In this document: piece by piece, positions 1-7,411 of the stretch | Position numbering within the stretch: the first letter of the stretch is position 1 | How the letters are laid out: each line of letters opens with the position of its first letter | Assembly: GCA_040758475.1 (NCBI GenBank) | Contig: JBFLVN010000051.1 | Coordinates: 1 to 16,485 of the forward strand | DNA: 16,485 nucleotides | Direction of reading: 5' to 3' | Origin: JBFLVN01 sp040758475 | GTDB lineage: Bacteria; JAGRBM01 | Position numbers and translations under genes: made by a program | Notes under the pieces: generated by a model | Seen by the model: the letters and a program-made list of their open reading frames with translations, nothing else | Told to the model about the DNA's origin: nothing | Database searches by the model: none

Positions 1-20
1 GCGGGCTCCCCGGAGCCCGC
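1..20 (-). terminator. Candidate terminator hairpin downstream of the RRM gene
   Basis: Eight bases at 1-8 pair perfectly with 13-20 around a four-base loop (GCGGGCTC/GAGCCCGC). It lies 30 bp past the RRM stop codon on the minus strand, where an intrinsic terminator is expected. Any U-tract would fall outside the window, so the terminator call is not proven; the hairpin itself is plain. Confidence 0.45.
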
Positions 21-49
21 CGATCTCGTTTCGGTATTAACCGATGGGA

Positions 50-382
50 CTACCAGCGATCGCGGGAACCGCCGCCACCGCCGAAACCACCACGGCCGCC
101 GCCACGGCCGCCGCGGAAACCACCGCCGCCGCCTTCCTTGCGTTCGGTCGCCTCGTTCACCTTGAGGGGCCGCCCGCCGAGGGCCTTGCCGTTGAGTTCC
201 GTAATGGCCGCCTTGGCCTGCTCGTCGTCCGGAATGGTGACGAAGCCGAAGCCGCGGGGCCGGCCGGTCTCCCGGTCCGTAATGAGCTTGACCTCGGAAA
301 CTTGGCGGCCACCTGCTTCAAAGTAGCCGCGCACTTCTTCTTCGGTCGCGCTGAAAGGAAGATTACCAACGTAGAGTTTCAT
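50..382 (-). CDS. Small RRM-domain RNA-binding protein with RGG tail
   Basis: A 110-residue single-RRM protein of the bacterial/cyanobacterial Rbp type that binds single-stranded RNA in the cytoplasm. The RNP2 motif LYVGNL is at residues 3-8 and RNP1 RGFGFVTI at 43-50; the fold is complete by about residue 80. The tail (84-110) is glycine/arginine-rich with RGG-type repeats (FRGG, RGGGRGG) and ends SRDRW, a common arrangement in bacterial RRM proteins. The start chosen is the ATG directly before KLYVGN, because an AGAGAGG Shine-Dalgarno lies about 11 nt upstream and the family begins here; the longer open frame upstream reads as non-coding. It has its own promoter at 601-629 and a leader of about 210 nt, which resembles cold-shock RNA-binding genes. 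Family certain; target RNAs unknown. Confidence 0.95.
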   Translation of the reverse strand: MKLYVGNLPFSATEEEVRGYFEAGGRQVSEVKLITDRETGRPRGFGFVTIPDDEQAKAAITELNGKALGGRPLKVNEATERKEGGGGGFRGGRGGGRGGFGGGGGSRDRW

Positions 383-594
383 GAAACCATTAACCTCTCT
401 TGAAATCACATGCAGTACGGGACCCTGTTCCGAGCGGCCTGCCGGGCACCCGTAGTCGCCATCGGCAAACCGCCCGCGCGGCACACCAGCCGCACGCATT
501 TGGGTCGAGGGACTCGCGCTGCAGGATCCAGACCGGAGCGGACCGCCGGGGCAGGCCAAATACGGAGGAAGCCAGACAGACACCCCATCGACAG
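383..594 (-). other. Long predicted 5' leader of the RRM gene
   Basis: If transcription starts about 7 nt past the -10 box at 601-606, the RRM mRNA carries roughly 210 untranslated nucleotides. I see no conserved gene here on either strand; the open frames crossing it are compositional. Long leaders are typical of cold-shock-type RNA-binding genes (established for cspA), so this stretch may control translation, which is inference. Confidence 0.4.
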
Positions 595-600
595 GCAGAA

Positions 601-629
601 AGTATAAGGACGGGCCACCCCTCAGGCAA
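601..629 (-). promoter_or_regulatory. Sigma-70-type promoter for the RRM gene
   Basis: Read on the minus strand, TTGCCT (624-629) and TATACT (601-606) are separated by exactly 17 bp. The -10 matches TATAAT at 5 of 6 positions and the -35 matches TTGACA at 4 of 6. It lies between the histidine kinase stop and the RRM gene, giving the latter independent transcription. Confidence 0.65.
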
Positions 630-669
630 CCCCGCCGGGAAGGCGAATGGCGCCCTTAGGGACCCTCTT

Positions 670-2049
670 TTAAGAAACGGCGCCTTCCTGGAATCCAAGC
701 GGCGGAAGGCGGACCGCCACGCGGGTCCCCCGTCCCTCTTCGCTTTGAAGATCGACGGACCCGCTCAGGCGGGCGATCAGTTCGTGGACAATGTAGAGCC
801 CGAGCCCAACGCCGTGTCCCTCTCCCGCCTTCTGGCCCGTAACGAAAGGCTTGAAGACGTCCGGAAGGATTTTCCGGGGGATCCCCCTGCCCGAGTCCGA
901 AACGGTGAATTCCAGATGGCCGTCCTTGAGGCCGACTGTGAGGGAAGGCGGCGTGGTCCCGCCCGCGGCGATGGCATTGTCGAGGAGGTTGCTGAGGATC
1001 GTATCGAGCGCCCGCTCCCTGACGAGGGTGGAAAAATCGATCCCCGCGCAGGTGATCACCACGCCCTTGTAACGCCGGGCGATCGAGTCGAGGAGGGTAC
1101 TGAGGCGGCAGCGGGAGGAAACCTGCACGAAGTCCTCCGTCAGGCGGTAGAGGCGGTCCACAATGGCGGCCGCCCGGGCCTGCGCCACCAAGGCCTGCCG
1201 GAGCGAATCTCGCATCTCGGAGAGCGCCTGTTCCGAAGGCGCTTCCTCGCACTCAAAATCCTCCATCAAGGATTGGAGGATCGCGCCGCTCGAAGAGAGG
1301 GGATTGCGAAGCTCGTGCGCGGCTCCCGTCACCAGGGTCCCGACGGCAGCCAGGGATTCGGCGCGAACCAGCTGGTCCTTCGCGTCGCTCAATTCACGGT
1401 GGGCCTTGCGCAAGGAGTAATGGACGTAGAAAAGGATGAGATAGAGCAGGCCGCTGAAAGTCCAGATGAAAAAGATTTCCTGCAAAAGCGCGGGAAGCGG
1501 CGGCGGAACGGGGCGGATCGCCTCGGCCAGCAGCGGCGCGTACGGGAGAATCCGCAGGTGTTCGAGAATCCCGATGCAGGTAAAGAGGAAACCCCCGTAA
1601 AGAAGAACGAAGAGGGCCTTCCGCTCGTCGAACAAGAGGAAGACAAATGCCACATCCGCCGGATAGACGATCATCATCGCCGTCGAAAACGTCCCGAGCG
1701 ACTGGACGACGAAAAACTGGATCGTGCCGACGGTCTGAAAAAGGAGATACGTCACGATCGAACGGAAACGGGAGTGCTTGTAGGTCCAGCGGGTCAAAAA
1801 AAGGAAAAGAAGATAGAAAATCATCCCCACGCACATTCCCTTGGCCACGAACCAGCCATAAGGAATATCCCGGGTTTTCTCGACGCCGGGGGGCGCAAGG
1901 CCGTAGAGCAGCAGAAAACTGCTCGTCAGGAAAACATGGACGGCCGTAGCGAGCGCGCAGACGAAGAAGGCCTTCTCGCCGTCGTGACGGCGGTCGAGCG
2001 CCTCGACGAAGCGCGCAAGCCGCTGGAGCTGTTCGCGGAAAAATCCCAC
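670..2049 (-). CDS. Membrane sensor histidine kinase, six-TM sensor, no HAMP
   Basis: Two-component sensor kinase (459 aa from the chosen start) that should autophosphorylate a histidine and pass the phosphate to an unidentified regulator. About six hydrophobic segments (roughly residues 27-50, 71-87, 99-119, 121-140, 145-162, 190-210) form an integral-membrane sensor without a sizeable periplasmic domain. A short helix leads directly to the HisKA motif AAHELRNPL (His about 245), with no HAMP or PAS visible. The HATPase_c domain is complete: N-box SNLLDN (353-358), G1 DSGRGIP (385-391), F-box FKPF and G2 GHGVGLGL (411-418). I chose the GTG at 2049 because GAGAGG lies 7 nt before it; an in-frame ATG at 2100 and a TTG at 2109 lack such a site and add a 17-20-residue extension that does not look like protein. 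No response regulator is adjacent. The signal sensed is unknown. Confidence 0.9.
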   Translation of the reverse strand: MGFFREQLQRLARFVEALDRRHDGEKAFFVCALATAVHVFLTSSFLLLYGLAPPGVEKTRDIPYGWFVAKGMCVGMIFYLLFLFLTRWTYKHSRFRSIVTYLLFQTVGTIQFFVVQSLGTFSTAMMIVYPADVAFVFLLFDERKALFVLLYGGFLFTCIGILEHLRILPYAPLLAEAIRPVPPPLPALLQEIFFIWTFSGLLYLILFYVHYSLRKAHRELSDAKDQLVRAESLAAVGTLVTGAAHELRNPLSSSGAILQSLMEDFECEEAPSEQALSEMRDSLRQALVAQARAAAIVDRLYRLTEDFVQVSSRCRLSTLLDSIARRYKGVVITCAGIDFSTLVRERALDTILSNLLDNAIAAGGTTPPSLTVGLKDGHLEFTVSDSGRGIPRKILPDVFKPFVTGQKAGEGHGVGLGLYIVHELIARLSGSVDLQSEEGRGTRVAVRLPPLGFQEGAVS

Positions 2050-2056
2050 GCCCCGG

Positions 2057-2062
2057 CCTCTC
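2057..2062 (-). promoter_or_regulatory. Shine-Dalgarno deciding the histidine kinase start
   Basis: On the minus strand GAGAGG stands 7 nt before the GTG at 2047-2049, ideal spacing. The alternative ATG at 2098-2100 is preceded by CATTGACGAAA with no purine-rich site. This supports the shorter 459-residue protein. Confidence 0.55.
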
Positions 2063-2187
2063 GTTCGATTGATCGGGTACAAACGATCACACACCGGCAT
2101 TTTCGTCAATGCCGGATCGGCGGATGTCTTTCAATGAACCGGATAGGGCGTTTTCTTGCGGAGAACGATGCCCCTTCGCTCGGCCCC

Positions 2188-2598
2188 TCAGTGATGCCCC
2201 TCGCGGACCAAGTTCCGGTTCCACTCCGGAATTTCGACGGTGATGTCTTCCTCGCCGCTTGGAACCGCCTGGCAGGCGAGCCGACTCTCGACCGTGTTGC
2301 CGGGGGCGTTGTCGAGCTGGTCGAGTTCCGCGTCGGAGGGCTCGGGGATGGAAGAGAGGCCTTTCTTCACGAGCACGTGGCAGGTGGAACAGGCACAGAC
2401 ACCCCCGCAGGCGTGGTCGATTTCGACGCCGTGGGAGAGGGCGATGTCGAGAATGCTGCCGGGCTCGCCATCGCGCCCGTAGGGGACTTGGGCCGGATCT
2501 ACTTCAATCGTGCGGTTTTCGGGAAGAAAGGTGATGCGGTACTTTTTCCGGGGGCCTTCGGTTTTCGCTGGCTCGATGTAGGGGTTTTTTCCACCCAT
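2188..2598 (-). CDS. fdx: [2Fe-2S] ferredoxin, adrenodoxin/Isc type
   Basis: A 136-residue plant/vertebrate-type ferredoxin that transfers single electrons in the cytoplasm. The cluster ligands follow the adrenodoxin/Isc pattern C-x5-C-x2-C...C: Cys64, Cys70 and Cys73 in ACGGVCACSTCHV and Cys109 in RLACQA. A further Cys68 sits inside the loop, as in the Isc ferredoxin Fdx of E. coli (CEKSCACTTC). Compared with the roughly 110-residue Fdx there is a basic N-terminal extension of about 20 residues. The ATG is preceded by GGAGG at 6-nt spacing. It lies 78 bp after the Hsp70 gene on the same strand, an hscA-fdx-like order that suggests co-transcription and an Fe-S assembly role, though iscS, iscU and hscB are absent here. 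Ferredoxin identity is firm; assignment to Fe-S assembly is inference. Confidence 0.93.
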   Translation of the reverse strand: MGGKNPYIEPAKTEGPRKKYRITFLPENRTIEVDPAQVPYGRDGEPGSILDIALSHGVEIDHACGGVCACSTCHVLVKKGLSSIPEPSDAELDQLDNAPGNTVESRLACQAVPSGEEDITVEIPEWNRNLVREGHH

Positions 2599-2676
2599 GA
2601 ACCGCCTCCGCGGGGCGCGGGAATGTACCCGGAACGGGGTAAGCGAAAAAGGGAAACGGGAAACGCAGAGGCAGCG

Positions 2677-4542
2677 TCAGCTCGCCATCGATACCTCTTC
2701 CGAATCGCCCTGGAATTCGAGATGGCTGTATTCCTTGGAGAGGCTCTTTACTTCATCGGCGCTGAGCGTGGATTGGGCCTCGATCTGGATCGACTGGGCC
2801 TTTCCGGTCTTCTTGTCCTTGGCCTGCACGTGGAGGATGCCGTCCGTGTCCAGGGCGAAGGTGACGTCGATCTGGGCCTGGCCCCTCGGCGTATCGGGCG
2901 GGATCGGCAGAACCACCTCTCCTAGAAAAACGTTGTCCGAGGAAACTTTGGATTCCCCCTGGGTGACGATGATGCGGACCGAATCCTGGTTGTCCTTGAC
3001 GGTGGTAAAGACCTTGCTCTTTTTCGTGGGCACGGTCGTGTTCTTCGGGATGATCGTGTAGCTCATGTCGCCAAAAGTCGCGACCCCGAGGGTCAGCGGC
3101 GTGACGTCGAGAAGAATCTTCTTCCAAGGGGCGATGTTCGCCTCTCCGCTCGGGATCCGCGAGGGTGCTTTCGCGGCCTTGGGTGGCGGCGGAGGCGCGG
3201 ACGGGGGAGGAGGTGGCGGCGACGCGCTCGCGACGGGCGGAGGGGGGGGCGCCGCCTCCGGCACGGAAGAAACTTCCAGCGAAGCGCTGGCGAAGGGATC
3301 GTCCCCGCCCCCATCGGCCCCTGGAGGGGGCGCGGGTTCGGGCGCCGAAACAGAAGGAGCGGACGGAGGCGGCGCGGCGGCCCCGGCCTGGGCCTGCTGG
3401 CGCCCCATCTGGAGGATGAAGCCCTGGATCGAGGCCCCGAGCGCGATGGCCTCATCGGGGTGGACGCGGCTCGAAGGCTCCCGCCCGAAGAACTCCCGGG
3501 CCACCTGGCGGACCTTGGGCATCCGGGTCTGGCCGCCCACGAGGAGGACGTCCGAAATCTCTTCCCGCTTGAGTCCGCTTTCCTGCAGGACCTGATCGCA
3601 AATGTTCACGCACCGGCCGATCAGATCGTGCGTCAGGTGCTCGAACTGCTTGCGGGAAACCTCGAACTCGAAGTGAAGCGTGGGGTCCACGTTCGGAGCG
3701 ATGAACGGGAGCGAAATCTGGGCCGTCTCCTTGCTCGAAAGTTCGCGCTTGGAGACTTCCGCGGCGTCCTTGAGCCGCTGGTGGGCCATCTTGTCCATCG
3801 AGATATCGATGTTGGTCTTCTTCTTGAATTCCTTGACCATGAACTCGACGAGCCGGTTGTCGAAATCCTCGCCGCCCAGGTAGGAATCGCCCCCCGTGGC
3901 CAGGACTTCGTAGACGCCCTTGCTGATCGAGAGGATCGTAACGTCGAAGGTGCCGCCGCCCAGGTCGAAGACGACGACGTTCTTGTCCTCGGTCTCCCGG
4001 TAGCCGTAGGCCAGGGCCGCCGCCGTGGGCTCGTTGATGAGCCGCAGGACGTTGAGGCCCGCGATCTCGCCCGCGTCCCGGGTCGCCTTGCGCTGGTTGT
4101 CGTTGAAGTAGGCGGGGACCGTGATGACCGCGTCGGTGATCTCGCACTTGAGATCCTGCTCCGCGATCTTTTTCATTTTCTTCAGAACGATCGCCGAAAT
4201 TTCGATGGGCGTGTAGCGCTTCTGGTTCATTACGACCAGGGCCTCGCCCTTTTCGCCCTCGACGATCTCATAACTCACGAACTGTTTGGCGACCTTGACG
4301 GCCTCTTCGTCCTGGCGGCGGCCGATGAGGCGCTTGACGGCGTAGATCGTCTGGAAGGGGTTGGTGATCACCTGGCTTTTGGCCAGGTGCCCGACGATGA
4401 GCTTGCCGCGCGAGTTGATGGCGACGCAAGAAGGGGTCGTGTTGTAGCCCTTGGAATCCAGGACGACCCGCGGGCCGTTGGCGTCACAGACGGCCACGCA
4501 GGAATTCGATGTGCCGAGGTCGATCCCGATGATGGGAGCCAT
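2677..4542 (-). CDS. Hsp70/DnaK-family chaperone, lid-less, with Pro-rich linker
   Basis: Hsp70 ATPase chaperone of 621 aa. The nucleotide-binding domain (1-378) is intact: IDLGTSNS (7-14), Lys70 in AVKRLIGRR, NEPTAAALAYG (170-180), VFDLGGGTFDVT (191-202) and VLLVGGQTRMPKVR (332-345). Two features are unusual. About 95 residues of Pro/Ala/Ser-rich low complexity (379-473, with runs such as PPPPPP) separate it from the conserved hydrophobic linker ILLDV (476-480). The substrate-binding beta-sandwich (480-590, VTPLTLG to IQIEAQ) is then followed by only about 31 residues, so the helical lid of around 100 residues in DnaK is missing. Sequence is closer to DnaK than to E. coli HscA, yet the gene precedes a ferredoxin as hscA does. 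No J-protein or GrpE gene is nearby. The start is fixed by the family N-terminus, although no strong Shine-Dalgarno is visible. Client unknown; family certain. Confidence 0.95.
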   Translation of the reverse strand: MAPIIGIDLGTSNSCVAVCDANGPRVVLDSKGYNTTPSCVAINSRGKLIVGHLAKSQVITNPFQTIYAVKRLIGRRQDEEAVKVAKQFVSYEIVEGEKGEALVVMNQKRYTPIEISAIVLKKMKKIAEQDLKCEITDAVITVPAYFNDNQRKATRDAGEIAGLNVLRLINEPTAAALAYGYRETEDKNVVVFDLGGGTFDVTILSISKGVYEVLATGGDSYLGGEDFDNRLVEFMVKEFKKKTNIDISMDKMAHQRLKDAAEVSKRELSSKETAQISLPFIAPNVDPTLHFEFEVSRKQFEHLTHDLIGRCVNICDQVLQESGLKREEISDVLLVGGQTRMPKVRQVAREFFGREPSSRVHPDEAIALGASIQGFILQMGRQQAQAGAAAPPPSAPSVSAPEPAPPPGADGGGDDPFASASLEVSSVPEAAPPPPPVASASPPPPPPSAPPPPPKAAKAPSRIPSGEANIAPWKKILLDVTPLTLGVATFGDMSYTIIPKNTTVPTKKSKVFTTVKDNQDSVRIIVTQGESKVSSDNVFLGEVVLPIPPDTPRGQAQIDVTFALDTDGILHVQAKDKKTGKAQSIQIEAQSTLSADEVKSLSKEYSHLEFQGDSEEVSMAS

Positions 4543-4605
4543 AGTGATTCAGAGGCGGACACGCCAACCTGGATTTCCCGCCCCTGGGTGCGTCCGCAGA
4601 ACGGC

Positions 4606-4635
4606 ACTATTGCACACCCGGAAGCGGGGCGGCAA
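4606..4635 (-). promoter_or_regulatory. Weak candidate promoter for the Hsp70-ferredoxin pair
   Basis: In the 116-bp gap before the Hsp70 gene, the minus strand reads TTGCCG (4630-4635), an 18-bp spacer, then AATAGT (4606-4611). Both boxes match the sigma-70 consensus at 4 of 6 positions. No heat-shock inverted repeat (CIRCE-type) was seen here. This is only a candidate. Confidence 0.3.
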
Positions 4636-4658
4636 CGAACGATCCCGCTTTAAAAACG

Positions 4659-6365
4659 TTACACGGCCCCGGAGGGGGTCGGCGCCGGGATGTCCTGCGC
4701 CTCCCGGCGAAGAAGGACGGCGCGGGCCCCTTCAAAAACGAAGACCCCCGCCAAAGCGAGAAGGATCAAGGCCGCGGCCCCGTTGATCACCACGTCCGAG
4801 AGCGCGAAGCCCTTGGCCGCAATCTCCTGAAACGCCGCCCGGACGTGGAGGGAGAGGGACGTCCCCGTCACCCCCAGGACAAAAAGCATGGGAATTAAGG
4901 TGTACCAGTAGCGCTTCCCGTTCCGGTACAGCCAGACCGTCACGACGAGAAGCGTGAGCGTGGCCAGGAGCTGATTCGAGGAACCAAAGAGAACCCAGAC
5001 CTTCTTCCAACCCCCTTCCCCAGTAGCCGAAAAAAGAAGGAGTGGTGACCCCGCCGTCACGACCGTGGCAAGGGCCCCCGAAACGAGCCCCGTTTTCCCG
5101 GAAAGCTCCTGGAGGAGGTAGCGCCCCAGGCGGGTGGCGACATCCAGCGTATCGAAGATGAAGGTCGAAAAGGCCATGGCCCCGAACGTGGCGGCGAAGA
5201 CGAAAGCGTCCTTCCCCAGGATCACCGTGAGAAACTTGGCGATCCCATCGCCATAAATTTTCCCGGGGCCCTTTCCCGCGAGTTCACCGGGCGGAACGAT
5301 CATGATCGTGGCGAGCGCGATGACGGCGACGAACCCCTCGAGCAGCATGGCGCCGTACCCCACGGGCTCGCAGTGGGTCTCCTTTTCGATCTGCTTGGAA
5401 GTCGTCCCGCCACAAACGAGGCCGTGAAAACCCGAACACGCGCCGCAGGCGATCGTCACGAAGAGGAAGGGGAAAAGTAGTTCTTCGAACTTGGGACCGG
5501 AGAACGCCTTGAAAGCCGGCTGCTGGATTTCAAATCCTCCGAAGAAGATACCGATCACCCCCGCGGCGAGCGCGAGATAAAGGACGAACCCGCCCAGGTA
5601 GCCACGGGACTGTTGCAAGAGCCAGATGGGAAGGAGCGAGGCCACGATGCAGTAGCCTAAAATCCAGTAACGCCACGTCTCCACGTCGAAAAGGAGAACG
5701 GTCGAAATCTTCGTCCCCAACCACACGACACCAAGTGTCGCCGGAACGAAGATCACGGTGAGGAGGGTAATGGAGGGATTCCATTTCCTCTGAACGAGCC
5801 CCATTACGAGGGCGAGGAGGAGGTACATCGTACTCGCCGCCGCCACGGCGCCCCCCGGGTTGAAGGCGAACTCGCCCGCCAGCTCTTCGGTCTTCCCGAC
5901 GAAGGTGGAGGCCGTCACGTCCGCAAAAGCCGTGATGACGTAGACGAGCGCCAGCCAGATGAAGGCGATGAGCGAGAGCCAGGCCCGGCGGCCCAGGTTC
6001 TCTTTGGCGATTTCGGCGATGGAAAAGGCGCCGTGCCGGACGCTTGCCACCAGGGCCGAAAAATCGTGGACCGAGCCTATAAAAATGACGCCGACGACGA
6101 TCCACAAGAGACAGGGGAGCCAGCCGAAGACGAGGCACGCCGCGATGGGCCCCACGATGGGCCCGGCGGCGGCGATGGCCGAGAAGTGCTGGCTAAAGAG
6201 ATAGAAAGGCTTCGTAGGAACGAAATCGATTCCGTCGTTTTTTTCGACCGATGGAACGCGGGCGTCCGGGTCCAGGGCGTACTGCCGGGCGACGAGCCGG
6301 CCGTAGAAGAAGTATCCTCCCGTCAGGGCGAGGATGACGATGGCTGCGAGGAAAGAGAGGCTCAT
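4659..6365 (-). CDS. cstA: CstA-family carbon starvation / pyruvate (peptide) transporter
   Basis: Integral inner-membrane protein of 568 aa in the CstA/BtsT family; characterised members import pyruvate, and CstA was first linked to peptide use under carbon starvation. Family regions are clear: TKPFYLFSQHFSAIAAAGP (51-69) with VGP following, the loop IACGACSGFHGLVCGGTTS (305-323) and GYGAMLLEGFVA (336-347). Many hydrophobic segments span the chain, the last near the C-terminus (LILLALAGVFVFEGARAV region). It is shorter than the roughly 700-residue E. coli proteins but of a size seen in other phyla. The ATG has an AAGGA site 8 nt upstream. It follows the phosphorylase gene by 75 bp on the same strand and may be read through from it. 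In E. coli such genes respond to CRP or to BtsS/R and YpdA/B sensors; no matching site was found here. Substrate is inferred only. Confidence 0.93.
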   Translation of the reverse strand: MSLSFLAAIVILALTGGYFFYGRLVARQYALDPDARVPSVEKNDGIDFVPTKPFYLFSQHFSAIAAAGPIVGPIAACLVFGWLPCLLWIVVGVIFIGSVHDFSALVASVRHGAFSIAEIAKENLGRRAWLSLIAFIWLALVYVITAFADVTASTFVGKTEELAGEFAFNPGGAVAAASTMYLLLALVMGLVQRKWNPSITLLTVIFVPATLGVVWLGTKISTVLLFDVETWRYWILGYCIVASLLPIWLLQQSRGYLGGFVLYLALAAGVIGIFFGGFEIQQPAFKAFSGPKFEELLFPFLFVTIACGACSGFHGLVCGGTTSKQIEKETHCEPVGYGAMLLEGFVAVIALATIMIVPPGELAGKGPGKIYGDGIAKFLTVILGKDAFVFAATFGAMAFSTFIFDTLDVATRLGRYLLQELSGKTGLVSGALATVVTAGSPLLLFSATGEGGWKKVWVLFGSSNQLLATLTLLVVTVWLYRNGKRYWYTLIPMLFVLGVTGTSLSLHVRAAFQEIAAKGFALSDVVINGAAALILLALAGVFVFEGARAVLLRREAQDIPAPTPSGAV

Positions 6366-6440
6366 GGAGTTTTCCTTGGAGCTTTGGGCCTAGGTGAATC
6401 GAAAAACCATTGTGCCACAGCCCCTGGCGGACAAAAAGCG

Positions 6441-7193
6441 TTAGCCCTTTTCCGGGTGCCCATTTTCAAAAAGGAGGGAAAACGCAAGCGCGAGCGAGCG
6501 GTCGGCCGCGCGCTTTGCCAAGGCGAGGCGGATAAGCCGCGCAAGAAGAAGCGGCTCTGAAAGGACCGCTCCCGGCAAGGCCCGGAGGTTTCCCTTTCCA
6601 TCGGGCGTCGAGATCTTCTCAATACCTTTGAGCGAATGGCCTACCGAATCGAGGATGGCCCGCAGAGCCGCCCAGGGGATACCGGCTTTCTCGAACTCTC
6701 CTGCGGCGGCGTGGGTCTCCATTTCGACCGCAAAGGCGCCCTTCTCTCCAAGATTTCTTTTCTCTTGAGGCTCTTCGATGACGCGGCTTACGGTGTGGAG
6801 CGGCCCTTCTTGGGGAGATACCCGCGCCAAGGCGCTTCGGATTCTCGCGAGGGCCTCGGATCGGGGGACAAGGGAGGAAGCGCCCTCGCGCCGGACTTCG
6901 CTCGCCAGCACGATGGTCCCTGGCCCCTGCCCTTCCCGCGCCGCCCCGGCGTAACCCGTGAGGAGCACCCAATCGATCTCAAACCGTTCGGCGGCCCACC
7001 TGGCGCACCGGGCGGCGTTTTCTTCCCCCACGCCCGACCATCCCACGCGAAGGCCGCCTCCGGGAAGGAGGAGTTCGGCGATCGTTCCCGTTTCGTGGCG
7101 GGTGAGGGACTCGACCACGCCGCGCCCAAGGAGCGGGGCCGCCTCGCTTTCGAGGGCGGCCAGGACCAGGGGTTTTGCGGGAAGAGAGATCAT
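6441..7193 (-). CDS. hpnG: Nucleoside phosphorylase-family protein, probable adenosylhopane nucleosidase HpnG
   Basis: A 250-residue member of the PNP/UDP phosphorylase superfamily (MTA/SAH nucleosidase, futalosine hydrolase, HpnG). The diagnostic pieces are the phosphate/ribose-side SGVGEENA (53-60), TGYAGA (79-84), the ribose-binding AVEMETHAAA (155-164) and a base-site aspartate near 182 in AILDSVG. HpnG removes adenine from adenosylhopane, the product of the radical SAM enzyme HpnH. Here the gene stands head-to-head with hpnH, and in known hopanoid operons the two genes are neighbours, so HpnG is favoured over an MTA/SAH nucleosidase. Start: the ATG before ISLPAKPLVLAAL fits the first beta-strand, although the ribosome-binding site is weak. 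The family is clear; the exact substrate rests mainly on context. Confidence 0.7.
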   Translation of the reverse strand: MISLPAKPLVLAALESEAAPLLGRGVVESLTRHETGTIAELLLPGGGLRVGWSGVGEENAARCARWAAERFEIDWVLLTGYAGAAREGQGPGTIVLASEVRREGASSLVPRSEALARIRSALARVSPQEGPLHTVSRVIEEPQEKRNLGEKGAFAVEMETHAAAGEFEKAGIPWAALRAILDSVGHSLKGIEKISTPDGKGNLRALPGAVLSEPLLLARLIRLALAKRAADRSLALAFSLLFENGHPEKG

Positions 7194-7215
7194 CCGTTCC
7201 GATTTCGGGAGAGCC

Positions 7216-7377
7216 CCGGGGAGCCTCCCGTGTATCCGGGTTTCTCCATCCGATCAACGCGAAAGGCGATGCCCTTACGGGCCGTCTCCCGCCCGCACGG
7301 GAGGCCTCTTTCACCGGGGCCCTACGGGCCCAGAGGCATTCCGGTTTGACCCGGCGGCTCCCCGGCCATTACGGTGG
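7216..7377 (+). ncRNA. Structured RNA leader of hpnH (candidate riboswitch/attenuator or sRNA)
   Basis: The plus strand between hpnG and hpnH folds compactly, all pairings read directly from the sequence. P1: 7216-7225 pairs with 7356-7365 (CCGGGGAGCC/GGCTCCCCGG, 10 perfect bp across 130 nt). P2: 7236-7242 with 7348-7354. Inside are hairpins at 7271-7282 (GCCC-TTAC-GGGC), 7286-7303 (CTCCCG/CGGGAG) and a two-part stem at 7304-7337 (GCCTCT/AGAGGC enclosing GGGCCC-TAC-GGGCCC), plus a weaker bulged hairpin near 7247-7271. A UACG-loop hairpin (7366-7377) follows P1. GGGCCGT at 7279-7285 could instead pair with the 5' arm of the terminator (7388-7394), giving an antiterminator. I recognise no known riboswitch class. 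It could also be an independent small RNA. No convincing promoter was found. The minus strand is equally foldable but lacks the U-tract. Confidence 0.6.
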
Positions 7378-7386
7378 AACCCTTGC

Positions 7387-7411
7387 AACGGCCCGAGAGG
7401 GCCGTTTTTTT
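7387..7411 (+). terminator. Intrinsic terminator upstream of hpnH
   Basis: AACGGCCC (7387-7394), a GAGA loop and GGGCCGTT (7399-7406) form a perfect 8-bp stem running into seven T residues (7405-7411). It lies 24 nt before the hpnH start codon, facing the gene, so it can only end a transcript that began in the 240-bp intergenic region. That implies attenuation or a separate small RNA. Confidence 0.85.

Noticed and set aside
400..2925. 841-codon open frame on the plus strand
   Set aside because: It runs antisense to the histidine kinase, the ferredoxin and the end of the Hsp70 gene, all with clear family motifs. Its translation is Arg/Glu-rich with no domain, as expected from GC-rich codon bias.
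3460..4653. 397-codon open frame on the plus strand
   Set aside because: Antisense to the Hsp70 ATPase domain; no recognisable motif and composition mirrors the real gene.
6402..6417. Sigma-54-like promoter upstream of cstA (TGGCAC-N5-TTTTT on the minus strand)
   Set aside because: The -24 element is perfect, but the -12 element lacks the GC doublet that sigma-54 requires.
7216..7368. tRNA-like or tRNA-Sec-like element (10-bp closing helix ending near GGCCA)
   Set aside because: No TTCRA T-loop, no D-arm or anticodon arm of proper size, and 150 nt is far too long. It does not match 6S, SRP or RNase P RNA signatures that I know either.
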